A DNA stretch of 64,000 nt, taken from a virus. Each line of letters opens with the position of its first letter. The stretch's first letter is position 1. Position numbers and translations under genes: made by a program. Of this stretch, positions 30,741 through 38,626 are shown in pieces. The notes under the pieces are model-generated. The model ran no database searches. It was not told the DNA's origin and saw nothing but the letters and a program-made list of their open reading frames with translations. Where the stretch lies: positions 26,232 through 90,231 of the IMG/VR virus record IMGVR_UViG_3300030390_001550; one strand, written 5' to 3'.

Positions 30741-30932
30741 GTGGTTAATACTTATGAAGATGATGACGATGTTGTTCTGACAGCCTTCAATAATTACCAA
30801 ATAGCAATTTTAAAAGAAGAAATTGATCGTATTTCCGCGCTAGATGATTGCGATTATCATAATAACATTTTAATATATTTGAATACAAGAGTAACTACAC
30901 TTCGCGCTCTAAAATTCAAAATTGCGTTCTAA
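30741..30932 (+). CDS. Small helical protein, first of a paralog pair
   Basis: A 63-aa protein with a GTG start and AAGGGGA upstream. Q-I-A-I-L-K-E-E-I-D-R-I and a Asp/His-containing turn, then I-L-I-Y-L-N-T-R-V-T-T-L. The next gene has the same pattern, so the pair arose by duplication. Its end lies in a 20-bp tandem repeat. Confidence 0.55.
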   Translation: MVNTYEDDDDVVLTAFNNYQIAILKEEIDRISALDDCDYHNNILIYLNTRVTTLRALKFKIAF

Positions 30933-30942
30933 AATTCAAAAT
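30904..30942 (+). repeat. Tandem 20-bp repeat, two copies
   Basis: Two consecutive near-identical units sharing TCTAAAATTCAAAAT (30908-30922 and 30928-30942). The stop of the 63-aa gene is in the second copy, so the duplication changed its C-terminus. Confidence 0.75.
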
Positions 30943-30959
30943 CTATAGGGAGATAATTA

Positions 30960-31160
30960 ATGGGAATGGAGAATGAAAACTATGTTTGGGAACCAATTAA
31001 ACACATTGATAATGTGCGAATACAAATTCTACAAGAAGAAATAGAGTATTATAGGACTCTAATTCAACCACATGATTGTGGTCATATCTATACTACCATA
31101 AGTTTTTTAGAACAAAGAATAAAAAATCTTGCTGGTGGTAAAAAGGAATTCCCTTTCTAA
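30960..31160 (+). CDS. Small helical protein, second of a paralog pair
   Basis: A 66-aa protein; AGGGAGA upstream of the ATG. R-I-Q-I-L-Q-E-E-I-E-Y-Y, a H-D-C-G-H turn, then I-S-F-L-E-Q-R-I-K-N-L, matching the gene before. Two-helix hairpin likely; unknown role. Confidence 0.58.
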   Translation: MGMENENYVWEPIKHIDNVRIQILQEEIEYYRTLIQPHDCGHIYTTISFLEQRIKNLAGGKKEFPF

Positions 31161-31191
31161 TATTAGGCCATTTTTCAACTTTGTGGTTAAG

Positions 31192-31199
31192 TATAAATA
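31192..31199 (+). promoter_or_regulatory. T4-type late promoter
   Basis: TATAAATA in the gap before the DUF2693-like gene. A host-type promoter follows 13 nt later, so the gene may be expressed both early and late. Confidence 0.6.
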
Positions 31200-31212
31200 A
31201 TTAAAATATAAG

Positions 31213-31241
31213 TTGACAACTTAAACAAACTATGATACAAT
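31213..31241 (+). promoter_or_regulatory. Host-type promoter
   Basis: TTGACA (31213-31218), 17-nt spacer, TACAAT (31236-31241), 25 nt upstream of the ATG at 31267. Confidence 0.78.
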
Positions 31242-31266
31242 TCAGTATATCATGAAAGGAAACTAT

Positions 31267-31521
31267 ATGCTAACGAAATCAGAACTAATTGAACAACTCC
31301 AAACTGGAGTTTATGAAGTAACATTTACAAAAGTAAATGGTGATAATCGTATTATGCCTTGTACTTTGATGGGAGATTATCTACCAGAGTTTGATACTAA
31401 ATTAAAAGAACCTAATCCTGTTGACACTGATCTAGATCGTATTTCAGTTTGGTGTACGGATGCTAACGCTTGGAGAGCATTTAAACCATCAAAACTCATT
31501 TCCTTTGAGCGGATGGTATGA
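31267..31521 (+). CDS. DUF2693-like SH3-barrel phage protein
   Basis: An 84-aa protein beginning L-T-K-S-E-L-I-E-Q-L-Q-T-G-V, then E-V-T-F-T-K-V-N-G-D-N-R and M-P-C-T-L, and late S-V-W-C-T-D-A-N-A-W-R-A-F. This is the pattern of the DUF2693/WYL_2-like SH3-fold protein found in T4 and its relatives. The ATG at 31267 has AAAGGA 8 nt upstream. Biochemical role unknown. Confidence 0.75.
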   Translation: MLTKSELIEQLQTGVYEVTFTKVNGDNRIMPCTLMGDYLPEFDTKLKEPNPVDTDLDRISVWCTDANAWRAFKPSKLISFERMV

Positions 31522-31772
31522 TTGTAATTGACCAATATATATTAAGCGCAATCGTCACGTTTGCGCTTTTTATTGCCTATCGTCTAGGACTTAAATCAGC
31601 AGTTGAAAAAAACGATACTCTTAGAGTAGAAAGAATTGTTGATCATACCGTTGATAAACTTTGTGACGAAGGTTACGTTGTCTATAAGAAACATGATGAT
31701 GGTGAGGTAGAATTAATTCAATTGCCAGAATGGATTTTAGAAAAAGAAGACTTGACTTTCATTGAAAAATAG
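31518..31772 (+). CDS. Small membrane-anchored protein
   Basis: An 84-aa protein with one N-terminal transmembrane segment (about 4-23) and a soluble C-terminal part (R-I-V-D-H-T-V-D-K-L). ATGA overlap with the gene before. Single-span phage membrane proteins of this size are often of unknown function. Confidence 0.6.
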   Translation: MIVIDQYILSAIVTFALFIAYRLGLKSAVEKNDTLRVERIVDHTVDKLCDEGYVVYKKHDDGEVELIQLPEWILEKEDLTFIEK

Positions 31773-31809
31773 TTTAGGGTTATGGAAATAATCACTAGGA
31801 GTGAACCAC

Positions 31810-32916
31810 ATGGCACAATCAAAAAAAAGAAAAACTTTCTCTAGAAAAACTAAAACTGGCTTTGCTGCTGCGCCGACTGATAACTTTCAACACTTCAATG
31901 ACTATATAAGGATAGAAGTGGATAGGAAAGATATCGCTATAAAAATAAAAAACCATGTGAAAAAGTCTCTATCTAAGGAAGATGCTAAAATTGCATTACA
32001 AGCACCAGAATGGGCAATCAGTCAATCTCCTGGTTTAGCAGCAACCATTGCATGGGCAGAACTACAATTAGAATTTCCTACTTGGTGGAACGCTGAAAAG
32101 GTTCTCACAAAACAAGTTAATGAAATTCTGCGTCTTGGCAAGCGTAAACTTTTAAATAAAACTGATAATATTGGAGTTGTTACGACTCCGAGAAAATCAC
32201 CAGCAGAAATTATTAAAGAGCGTACTAGTGATTTTATTGGTGGTATTGAAATTATTATTGATAATTGGAAAGATGAAAAAGATTTCTCCATTTATAGTGA
32301 AATGAAAAAACACGATGTGCCTTACATTACAGCCAAAACAACTTATGATCATTACGTCCCATTAAAAGATGAATTGGACGAATTAATAAACAAAAAAACT
32401 CCCGATCTTGTTGAGGGTTATTCATCTATGAAAGTGAGTGATCAGAAAAAATATCAAAAGTTTGTAAATAACATTCTTACTGACATTGAAAAATATATGA
32501 TAGCAAAGAAAGCAACTCGTAAGACACGTAAGCCTATAGTAAAATCTGCTGAAAAACAAGTAGCGAAAATTCAACACTTAAAGGACTCTGTAGAATTTAA
32601 ACTAGCGTCTATTAATCCATCATCCTTGATTGGAGCCATGCGAGTTTATTTATTCAATGTAAAGACTAGGGCATTAACCGAATTGGTTTGCGAAAAGAGT
32701 TGTGGTTTTGAGGTAAAAGGGACAACCCTTCAAGGTGTTGATCTTGCGGCATCAAGAGTTACAAAATTGCGTAAACCAGAGGTCTTTATTCCAATGGTAC
32801 TTAAAAAGACTTCAAACCAGATAAACAAAGAGTGGTCTAGTCTTACCACAAAAACAACTATCGCAAATGGTAGGATTAATAAAGATACCATAATTTTAAG
32901 GGCAATGAATAAATGA
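31810..32916 (+). CDS. 368-aa conserved T4-like phage protein
   Basis: The ATG at 31810 has AGGAG 8 nt upstream; a GTG at 31801 overlaps that site. A Lys-rich N-terminus (Q-S-K-K-R-K-T-F-S-R-K-T-K) precedes a mostly helical protein with E-F-P-T-W-W-N near residue 85. Marine T4-like phages carry a protein of this size and position beside the gp33-gp32 genes; its function is not known to me. DNA binding is possible from the basic start. It overlaps gp33 by 4 nt. Confidence 0.6.
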   Translation: MAQSKKRKTFSRKTKTGFAAAPTDNFQHFNDYIRIEVDRKDIAIKIKNHVKKSLSKEDAKIALQAPEWAISQSPGLAATIAWAELQLEFPTWWNAEKVLTKQVNEILRLGKRKLLNKTDNIGVVTTPRKSPAEIIKERTSDFIGGIEIIIDNWKDEKDFSIYSEMKKHDVPYITAKTTYDHYVPLKDELDELINKKTPDLVEGYSSMKVSDQKKYQKFVNNILTDIEKYMIAKKATRKTRKPIVKSAEKQVAKIQHLKDSVEFKLASINPSSLIGAMRVYLFNVKTRALTELVCEKSCGFEVKGTTLQGVDLAASRVTKLRKPEVFIPMVLKKTSNQINKEWSSLTTKTTIANGRINKDTIILRAMNK

Positions 32917-33143
32917 TAGACAAAAGTTTTATGAACAGAGCAAAATTTAGCAAACTGATTGAGGAACAAGTAATTGATAAAAAACTAGGTTATATTGATG
33001 CAGTTGTTGAGGTGTGTGATATAACCAAACTTGAACCAGAAGATGTGAGCAAATTTATCTCACCAGTAATAAAGGAAAAGATTGAGGCTGAAGCAATGAG
33101 TCTTAATTTTTTACCTAAACAGAATGAATTGATTTTTGAATGA
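32913..33143 (+). CDS. 33: gp33-like late transcription accessory protein
   Basis: A 76-aa protein with F-S-K-L-I-E-E-Q-V-I, Y-I-D-A-V-V-E-V-C, E-P-E-D-V-S-K-F-I and I-K-E-K-I-E-A-E-A-M-S-L-N-F-L-P-K, the pattern of T4-like gp33. In T4, gp33 binds the RNA polymerase beta flap and couples gp55-directed late transcription to the sliding clamp. Its presence next to gp32 and the TATAAATA promoters in this window agree. Confidence 0.82.
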   Translation: MIDKSFMNRAKFSKLIEEQVIDKKLGYIDAVVEVCDITKLEPEDVSKFISPVIKEKIEAEAMSLNFLPKQNELIFE

Positions 33144-33313
33144 TACGGTGGTATGATTATTTTGTTATTGCAATAACGTCAGTTCTTATATTTCCGTTTG
33201 CAATGATAATACTACCACCAATTATAAATCTAAATGCAGTTTTCCCTTTATATGCCTTTTGGTGGTTTTGGGAAATGTATTGTGATAAAAGACAGAGTAT
33301 AGAAAATGTCTGA
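33140..33313 (+). CDS. 57-aa membrane protein
   Basis: ATGA overlap with gp33. The product has two closely spaced hydrophobic stretches (F-V-I-A-I-T-S-V-L-I-F-P-F-A and P-L-Y-A-F-W-W-F-W) with the charged tail C-D-K-R-Q. A small inner-membrane protein; the Trp-rich second segment is unusual. Function unknown. Confidence 0.55.
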   Translation: MIRWYDYFVIAITSVLIFPFAMIILPPIINLNAVFPLYAFWWFWEMYCDKRQSIENV

Positions 33314-33428
33314 TAAAGAGATAAAAGAATTTATAACAATGTTTAAAGGAGTACTACCAGACCCAGACAATTATCCAACATCTTTTGAATACTATTACCA
33401 ACTATACAAACATATAAAAGGAAAATAA
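33306..33428 (+). CDS. 40-aa phage protein
   Basis: Overlaps the membrane protein gene by 8 nt. Residues E-F-I-T-M-F-K-G-V-L-P-D-P-D-N-Y-P followed by S-F-E-Y-Y-Y-Q-L-Y resemble a very short protein class common near gp33/gp32 in marine T4-like phages. Function unknown. Confidence 0.58.
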   Translation: MSDKEIKEFITMFKGVLPDPDNYPTSFEYYYQLYKHIKGK

Positions 33429-33429
33429 A

Positions 33430-33624
33430 ATGTTTGAACTGATTTTTATCGCGTCACTCTTTCTAAATGATAACGAAGATTTTTTTGCTGCAAGTGAAGC
33501 AAATCAAAAAGCGGGTACTACATGGCAATATGTGGGAACAAAGCCTGTACCAGATGGTCATGTTGCAATTCCATCAGTGAATCCAGACACTGGTAAAGAG
33601 ACTATTATTTTTCAGAGAAAGTAA
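33430..33624 (+). CDS. Small phage protein, unknown
   Basis: A 64-aa protein with AAAGGA upstream. Hydrophobic start (F-E-L-I-F-I-A-S-L-F-L), then a soluble part with P-D-G-H-V-A-I-P-S-V-N-P-D. Unknown role. The gp32 promoter follows. Confidence 0.52.
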   Translation: MFELIFIASLFLNDNEDFFAASEANQKAGTTWQYVGTKPVPDGHVAIPSVNPDTGKETIIFQRK

Positions 33625-33638
33625 TCTGATAAATATGG

Positions 33639-33667
33639 TTGACACACACACAAAAATATGATATAAT
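33639..33667 (+). promoter_or_regulatory. Strong promoter of gp32
   Basis: Perfect TTGACA (33639-33644) and TATAAT (33662-33667) with 17-nt spacing. It fits the need for abundant gp32. Confidence 0.9.
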
Positions 33668-33723
33668 ACAGATATACTAAAAAATATTACAGCAATAATT
33701 CAGCATATATGGAGAAATAAAAT

Positions 33724-34620
33724 ATGTCTTTTGCAAATCTAAAACGTAATCGTGGTCAGATTGACCGATTAAGTGCTGCCGCAACAGCAACACAAACCAC
33801 TACAAAATCTTATGTGGATGAACGCATGTGGAAACCCACTGTTGATAAACAGAATAATGGCTATGCTGTTATTCGTTTCTTGCCAGATGGGAAAGAAGGT
33901 TCTGAAGTACATTTTGTACGTTATTGGGATCATGCCTTTAAAGGTCCAACTGGTAAATGGTACATTGAGAAGTCTTTGACTTCAATTGAACAACAAGACC
34001 CAGTTGGTGAATACAATTCCAAACTTTGGAATAGTGGTATTGAATCTGATAAAGAAACAGCGCGGCGTCAAAAGCGGCGTCTGCATCATGTTTCAAATAT
34101 TCTGGTAGTTTCTGATCCAGGAAATCCAGAAAATGAAGGCAAAGTTTTCATGTACCAATATGGTAAGAAAATCTTTGATAAACTTATGGATGCTTGGTCG
34201 CCAGAATTTGCAGATGAAACACCTATGAATCCATTTTGTATGTGGGAAGGTGCAGATTTCAAACTTAAAATTCGTGATGTTGAAGGTTATCGTAATTACG
34301 ATAAATCTGAATTTTCCTCAACTCGCGTATTATCAGAAAGTGATGAACGCTTGGAAGAAGTATATGACAAGTGTTACGATCTTTCAGAGTTTACTGATCC
34401 AGCAAACTATAAGTCTTATGCAGAACTAGAAACTAAGATGCGTAATGTTTTAGGTCAAACTGAACCTCAACCAACAATGGCACAAACTGCTTCATTGGGT
34501 GTGGAAAAGGCTCCAGCATTGGATGATAATATTCCAGATTATGCTGCGCCTAAAAAGACAGAAGTAGAAGGCGAAGATAATACTATGGATTACTTTGCAA
34601 GTCTAGTTAACGAAGACTAA
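33724..34620 (+). CDS. 32: gp32-like single-stranded DNA-binding protein
   Basis: A 298-aa protein with the T4-like gp32 outline: an N-terminal basic self-association region (S-F-A-N-L-K-R-N-R), an OB-fold core with Y-A-V-I-R-F-L-P and W-D-H-A-F-K-G-P-T-G-K-W-Y, N-P-F-C-M-W-E-G-A-D-F-K-L, and an acidic C-terminal tail (E-V-E-G-E-D-N-T-M-D-Y) that in T4 contacts partner proteins. Unlike T4 gp32 there is no His-Cys3 zinc site; only one or two Cys remain, as in the known marine relatives. It coats ssDNA in replication and recombination. Confidence 0.92.
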   Translation: MSFANLKRNRGQIDRLSAAATATQTTTKSYVDERMWKPTVDKQNNGYAVIRFLPDGKEGSEVHFVRYWDHAFKGPTGKWYIEKSLTSIEQQDPVGEYNSKLWNSGIESDKETARRQKRRLHHVSNILVVSDPGNPENEGKVFMYQYGKKIFDKLMDAWSPEFADETPMNPFCMWEGADFKLKIRDVEGYRNYDKSEFSSTRVLSESDERLEEVYDKCYDLSEFTDPANYKSYAELETKMRNVLGQTEPQPTMAQTASLGVEKAPALDDNIPDYAAPKKTEVEGEDNTMDYFASLVNED

Positions 34621-36518
34621 TTTCCATAATGAGGAAATGCCCAGCGTAGCGAATTATCTGCTACGCTGGTCAACACCCCACCATTTAGATTGGTGGTATT
34701 CTGTTGAACATTTGATAATGTAGAATTATCCATTATAACGGTTGGTTGTTTTTTTCCAATACCAGTAGCAGCAACTGCCATATTTTCAGCAGCACGAACT
34801 TCACTTTCTAATCTTGATGCTAAAAGTGCTCTGTTATTTTCACTTTCTACAAAAAGTCGGCGGTTTTCTGGTAAATTTGACATATCAGGGCCATTCATCT
34901 CTTCAATTTTTTCCTTTGTGTCTAATGACCACTTTAAAAAAGTATCTCTCATATCAGTGACACCACCTGCTAAGTCGGTATTAAACCCAAATACTCCAGT
35001 TGCCATATCTGCTAATCCAGCAAAACTTTTTGTAATTCCAGCAGCAGCACCAACCATACCCACTTCAATACTATCTGTAAGAGTTTGCGGTTTAAATGTT
35101 TTTAAAGCATCCCCAGCACCTGTGACACCATCAAATACTGCCATACCAGCAGCAAGAACTTGTCCAGCAATTGGAATACCTCTGGCAAGGCCACCGAATT
35201 TTCCACCGAATTTTGCAAGTTTCCCAAGTTTACTTTTGGATTTTCTATCAGCAGCATCCATTGCAGCATCTGACATAAAGTCTCCACCAACCGCTTTGCC
35301 ATTGATTTTTGTTCCTGCTGGATATTGACGCCTTACTCTTCCTTTTTTATCATCACCATCAATATCAACAATATCATCCATTCCAAAGCCAAACATATTT
35401 TTAAATCTTTGAAATTTGCTTCTTTTCCCTCTTGGTTTTTTACCATCACCATCAATACCAAGACCACCTAATCCCCTAGCCCGTATTGCGGCGGTCAGTG
35501 CGACCATTGCAGCAGTGTTCGCGAGTGTATTAATCGCTTGAATCCCAGAAATAACAGCCCTTACTCCCGATATCGCCACCCCCAACAATCTCATAGGCCC
35601 ACCTAATGCAATTATTGCTGCTGTTAATCCAAGCATTTCTGCGATGCCAAACTCTTTACCCATAAACTCAGTTATTTTATCTCTCAATGGTCCAAGACCT
35701 AAAGTCTGTACTACATCTTCAAAAAATATTTTTGTATTTTCCCACATAGTTGTCATACCATCAAGTGCAGTCTGGAGAGATGGAAATGCAGTGAGCATTT
35801 GATTCACACTTTCTTTCAAGGCATCAAAAGCACCACCTTCAGCAAAAGCACCACCGATTGATTTCAAAGCACTAGTCATTGTCTCACCAAAGAGAGGCAT
35901 ACCAAAAAGTTCATCTGCTTTGTTATTTATTGCATCAAGTATACTAAAGCCTGGATCAATACCTAACTGATCCCTAAATCTCGCCACTAGAAATGCAACA
36001 GCACCACCAGCAAGAACTGTCGCTAAAATTGCTCCAGTAAAACCACCAAACCCTTGCATAATTTCAGACATATTTGCTAGGTTTCCAAGCATTCCACCTT
36101 GTCTATTTCCAGAACGCATAACTCCCTTTTTTTGCAGTGCGCCATCAACCTTTTTTCTATCACGTTTTTCTTCAATCGCATCAAGTCTTGACATTTGTTG
36201 GTTTGCAAGAAATTTAGAAAACATAGTAACCAATCTAAACATATTTTTACCTATGTCTTTAACTTCATTAGTTAATTTTAAATCGGTACTCAATGTTTTA
36301 GGCATTATTGATAAGGATTTTACCATATCAGTAAGGTTTTTCATACCAGGAACTTTTACTCCAACATCTATTTTTTGAACAGATTTTTCCAAATTATTGA
36401 AACCTTTTTTGATTTCATCAAGTGTTGATTTATTCAACTGCATATTTTTGAAGTTAATATCAGCAATTCCATCGCTGTTTATTTCTCTAACTTCATTTAC
36501 TGTTGCTCCAAATGCCAT
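34617..36518 (-). CDS. Tape-measure / hub-type tail protein
   Basis: A 633-aa protein, alpha-helical at the N-terminus (1-130), with two hydrophobic stretches (about 158-180, G-G-F-T-G-A-I-L-A-T-V-L-A-G-G; and 295-345) and a Gly/Ala-rich region near 450-480. Such Gly-Ala-hydrophobic segments are typical of tail tape-measure proteins (T4 gp29 is 590 aa). It lies directly after gp26 and its -1 extension, the standard place of a tape measure after the tail chaperone. Its stop overlaps the gp32 stop from the other strand by 4 nt. Confidence 0.68.
   Translation of the reverse strand: MAFGATVNEVREINSDGIADINFKNMQLNKSTLDEIKKGFNNLEKSVQKIDVGVKVPGMKNLTDMVKSLSIMPKTLSTDLKLTNEVKDIGKNMFRLVTMFSKFLANQQMSRLDAIEEKRDRKKVDGALQKKGVMRSGNRQGGMLGNLANMSEIMQGFGGFTGAILATVLAGGAVAFLVARFRDQLGIDPGFSILDAINNKADELFGMPLFGETMTSALKSIGGAFAEGGAFDALKESVNQMLTAFPSLQTALDGMTTMWENTKIFFEDVVQTLGLGPLRDKITEFMGKEFGIAEMLGLTAAIIALGGPMRLLGVAISGVRAVISGIQAINTLANTAAMVALTAAIRARGLGGLGIDGDGKKPRGKRSKFQRFKNMFGFGMDDIVDIDGDDKKGRVRRQYPAGTKINGKAVGGDFMSDAAMDAADRKSKSKLGKLAKFGGKFGGLARGIPIAGQVLAAGMAVFDGVTGAGDALKTFKPQTLTDSIEVGMVGAAAGITKSFAGLADMATGVFGFNTDLAGGVTDMRDTFLKWSLDTKEKIEEMNGPDMSNLPENRRLFVESENNRALLASRLESEVRAAENMAVAATGIGKKQPTVIMDNSTLSNVQQNTTNLNGGVLTSVADNSLRWAFPHYGN
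34641..34669. terminator. Strong inverted repeat at convergent gene ends
   Basis: CCAGCGTAGC, 9-nt loop, GCTACGCTGG, perfect 10-bp arms, 20 nt past the gp32 stop and inside the 3' end of the minus-strand tape-measure-like gene. No T run follows on either strand. It may stop or protect gp32 mRNA. Confidence 0.6.
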
Positions 36519-36527
36519 CTTTTATTC

Positions 36528-36713
36528 CTAGTTTTGTTGTTGTGCTTTTATTCTATCGTTTTCTTCCTCAACGTGTTGTATCAATAATGTAATGTATATC
36601 TCTCTTTCCCACGGCATCATATTATCAAGTTCTGTTAATGAATATTTGTGATCTTGCATTAATTGAAAATTGGTCTTATAATGACTTAACAGGTTATCAT
36701 GAGAAAGAGCAAT
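36528..36713 (-). CDS. -1-frame C-terminal extension of gp26 (tail-chaperone T-like)
   Basis: An open frame without its own early start runs on from the last codons of gp26 in the -1 frame for 61 codons: ...F-L-I-A-L-S-H-D-N-L-L-S-H-Y-K-T-N-F-Q-L, then L-T-E-L-D-N-M-M-P-W-E-R-E-I-Y-I. The M-P-W-E-R-E-I-Y type segment is typical of the T-like part of tail assembly chaperones. Eight T on the coding strand (36715-36722) with codons GAT TTT TTT TAA form a slippery site right at the gp26 stop. A short independent start also exists (ATG at 36659, 43 codons). Either way it is likely expressed. Confidence 0.7.
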   Translation of the reverse strand: MALSHDNLLSHYKTNFQLMQDHKYSLTELDNMMPWEREIYITLLIQHVEEENDRIKAQQQN

Positions 36714-37420
36714 TAAAAAAAATCATCTAATCCTTCTAATGTAAATTCGTTTGAGTGATTGCATTTTACGCAATTAAAATTTACAGTTTCAGACAATTTT
36801 GGCATAGTCTGAATCCACTCTTTTACTTTATCAAATTGAGTTGATGATAGTGATCCAATAAAATCTTGAATTTCATCTTGGCTCTCATCCGCAAGATCAT
36901 ATCTTTCTTCTGCTGTTTCCAAAACTTTCATACATTTACTAATCATTTGAAAAGTCTTTACTGTGTCGCTCAGTGTATCATCTCCATCAGCATCCATGAT
37001 AGATTTAAAATTTGGATAGCCCATGTGTAAAACCATATCTTCTGTAATCTTTATTTTACTACTAACAGATTGTTCGGTAACCTCAATTGTAGATAGGTCA
37101 ATTGGTACTGGATTGTCGGCCTCACATTCTTCACATTTTATTGTGACATTGGCGTTCTCTCCTACAGATTTTGACCTAAGTTTGAGAAACATATATTCAA
37201 CATCAAAAGAGGTTAATTTATTTTGGTCAACATCACCTTCAAGACACGCCATAATAGTATCAACAATAGCATTTACTGTCGCCCTTTTATCTTCAGACTC
37301 CATTGCTAACATTAACACTTTTTCTTCTTTAACCAAATAAGGTCTAAACTTTACATTTGTCTTGGTTGAGGGGATTGTTAATTCATATTTTGGTTTATCA
37401 TTTAGTTTTGGTAGTGCCAT
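36713..37420 (-). CDS. 26: gp26-like baseplate hub / tail chaperone protein
   Basis: A 235-aa protein of the T4_baseplate (gp26) family. It has F-R-P-Y-L-V-K-E-E-K-V-L-M near 26-38 and two CxxC pairs (C96/C99 and C217/C220), which could bind one zinc. The chain ends D-D-F-F-stop in a T8 run that permits a -1 frameshift into a 61-codon extension. Gene order tube-like, gp26, extension, tape measure equals the tail-tube, chaperone, tape-measure order of many tailed phages. Confidence 0.85.
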   Translation of the reverse strand: MALPKLNDKPKYELTIPSTKTNVKFRPYLVKEEKVLMLAMESEDKRATVNAIVDTIMACLEGDVDQNKLTSFDVEYMFLKLRSKSVGENANVTIKCEECEADNPVPIDLSTIEVTEQSVSSKIKITEDMVLHMGYPNFKSIMDADGDDTLSDTVKTFQMISKCMKVLETAEERYDLADESQDEIQDFIGSLSSTQFDKVKEWIQTMPKLSETVNFNCVKCNHSNEFTLEGLDDFF

Positions 37421-38004
37421 TATTTACTTCTCCAATTTGTATACGTCAATGATAGACTTACTTCAACAAGCCCATCTAATTCATTAGTTAATTCAATTGA
37501 ACCCAAAGTAGTTGGAAACGCTCTTTCAAGTACACATGTATATACTTTTTTTGATAAATGCATACTAACTCCACCTGGAACAACAAGTGGGTTGTCCGTA
37601 TAATGTGTTTCTCTATTATCGTGTGCGAGTTGATGTATTACGACTTCTTTGCCATATCCATTTGGCCCATACTTATAGCCCAACTCATAAGTATCATTAT
37701 CTACTGCTAGATTCATCCAACTTTCAATATACTTTTTTATGTTATAATCATTAGTTACATAAAACGATAGATTAATATCGTCTGTTACAAATGTATTTGC
37801 AACTTTTTCAGTCACAATTCCAATAACCCTATCTACTGATGAAATCTGTCTTGAGGGTAGCGTAACATTTTTACAGAGTATATTTAAATCATTTGTGGTT
37901 ATTTGTACGTCAGAAATTGACGGTAATTCTACATGAAAAAGATTTGATCTTCCAATTCCTTTTTTGATACTACTTTTGAAATTCTCTATAGTTTGTGCTT
38001 GCAT
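37420..38004 (-). CDS. Tail-tube-family protein (gp19/gp54-like)
   Basis: A 194-aa protein with L-F-H-V-E-L-P near the start, C-K-N-V-T-L-P-S-R-Q (about 44-53), F-Y-V-T-N-D-Y-N-I-K-K-Y-I-E-S-W, and a late Y-T-C-V-L-E-R-A-F-P-T-T-L-G. This is the T4 gp19-like tube fold (P-S-R-Q strand, W-M helix, A-F-P turn). It is either the tail tube or the short tube-initiator gp54-like paralog; its place next to hub genes favours the latter. Start and stop overlap both neighbours by 1 nt. Confidence 0.75.
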   Translation of the reverse strand: MQAQTIENFKSSIKKGIGRSNLFHVELPSISDVQITTNDLNILCKNVTLPSRQISSVDRVIGIVTEKVANTFVTDDINLSFYVTNDYNIKKYIESWMNLAVDNDTYELGYKYGPNGYGKEVVIHQLAHDNRETHYTDNPLVVPGGVSMHLSKKVYTCVLERAFPTTLGSIELTNELDGLVEVSLSLTYTNWRSK

Positions 38005-38588
38005 TAGACCATACCTCTTGATATTTTATGTACTTTTGCTTGAGACATTTTCTGAAAATCAGCAGTTGGTAAAAATGCAGCAATTTCCCATTCTGGGGCT
38101 GGGACCAAAGCAAAACGACTTCTTACATGATTTGCCAAATAGTGCTTATAACAAGGTCTGAAGTATTTAAACTTTGCTGCACCTTGAAGTAAATCATACG
38201 ACATTTTGAACTTGGTTGTATCGTTATATTTCTTATTATTAGTAATCTCTAATAAACTATCAAGAAATTTTGCTCTTAATGTCATAGGCAAATAGTGTAG
38301 ATTTAGTCCAGCGAAGCCACCTTTCGCTTTGCCGACAATTATAGTAAGAGGAAAACTATCATAGTATGGTAGTGTGGACTTACCTTTTGGATCATAGAAA
38401 TACATAAACATCTTGCCGACTGCTTGCCGATTTTGAAGTCTGAGTGTATCATCTTTCATGAGTTCGTTTCTATTTATTTTACCCATTTTGGATGCTTTAT
38501 CCTTGAACCAAGAAATTGATTCCTTAGTTCTAGGGGTAATTCCCGCTCTAAACGCTTGTACTTCTAAATTTTGAAACAGATTAGACAT
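38004..38588 (-). CDS. Conserved T4-like virion-type protein
   Basis: A 194-aa protein with K-M-F-M-Y-F-Y-D-P-K-G-K-S-T-L-P-Y-Y-D, F-A-G-L-N-L-H-Y-L-P, and Y-F-R-P-C-Y-K-H-Y-L. I know this pattern (Y-D-P-K, P-Y-Y-D-x-F-P, G-L-N-x-H-Y-L) from conserved virion proteins of marine T4-like phages but cannot give it a T4 gene number. A minus-strand late promoter lies 26 nt upstream. Confidence 0.6.
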   Translation of the reverse strand: MSNLFQNLEVQAFRAGITPRTKESISWFKDKASKMGKINRNELMKDDTLRLQNRQAVGKMFMYFYDPKGKSTLPYYDSFPLTIIVGKAKGGFAGLNLHYLPMTLRAKFLDSLLEITNNKKYNDTTKFKMSYDLLQGAAKFKYFRPCYKHYLANHVRSRFALVPAPEWEIAAFLPTADFQKMSQAKVHKISRGMV

Positions 38589-38613
38589 TTATATTCCCAA
38601 AGTTATTCATTGT

Positions 38614-38621
38614 TATTTATA
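38614..38621 (-). promoter_or_regulatory. T4-type late promoter, minus strand
   Basis: TATAAATA on the minus strand, 26 nt before the ATG at 38588; it can drive the unit 38588 to 34617. Confidence 0.7.
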
Positions 38622-38626
38622 TCAAT

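Noticed and set aside
31810-32916. Assignment of the 368-aa protein as T4 gp59 helicase loader
   Set aside because: Position near gp33-gp32 is suggestive, but length (T4 gp59 is 217 aa) and visible pattern do not support it.
34918-35328. 136-codon plus-strand frame opposite the tape-measure-like gene
   Set aside because: Its Ala/Pro/Ser-rich product reflects the complement of Gly/Ala codons of the real minus-strand gene.
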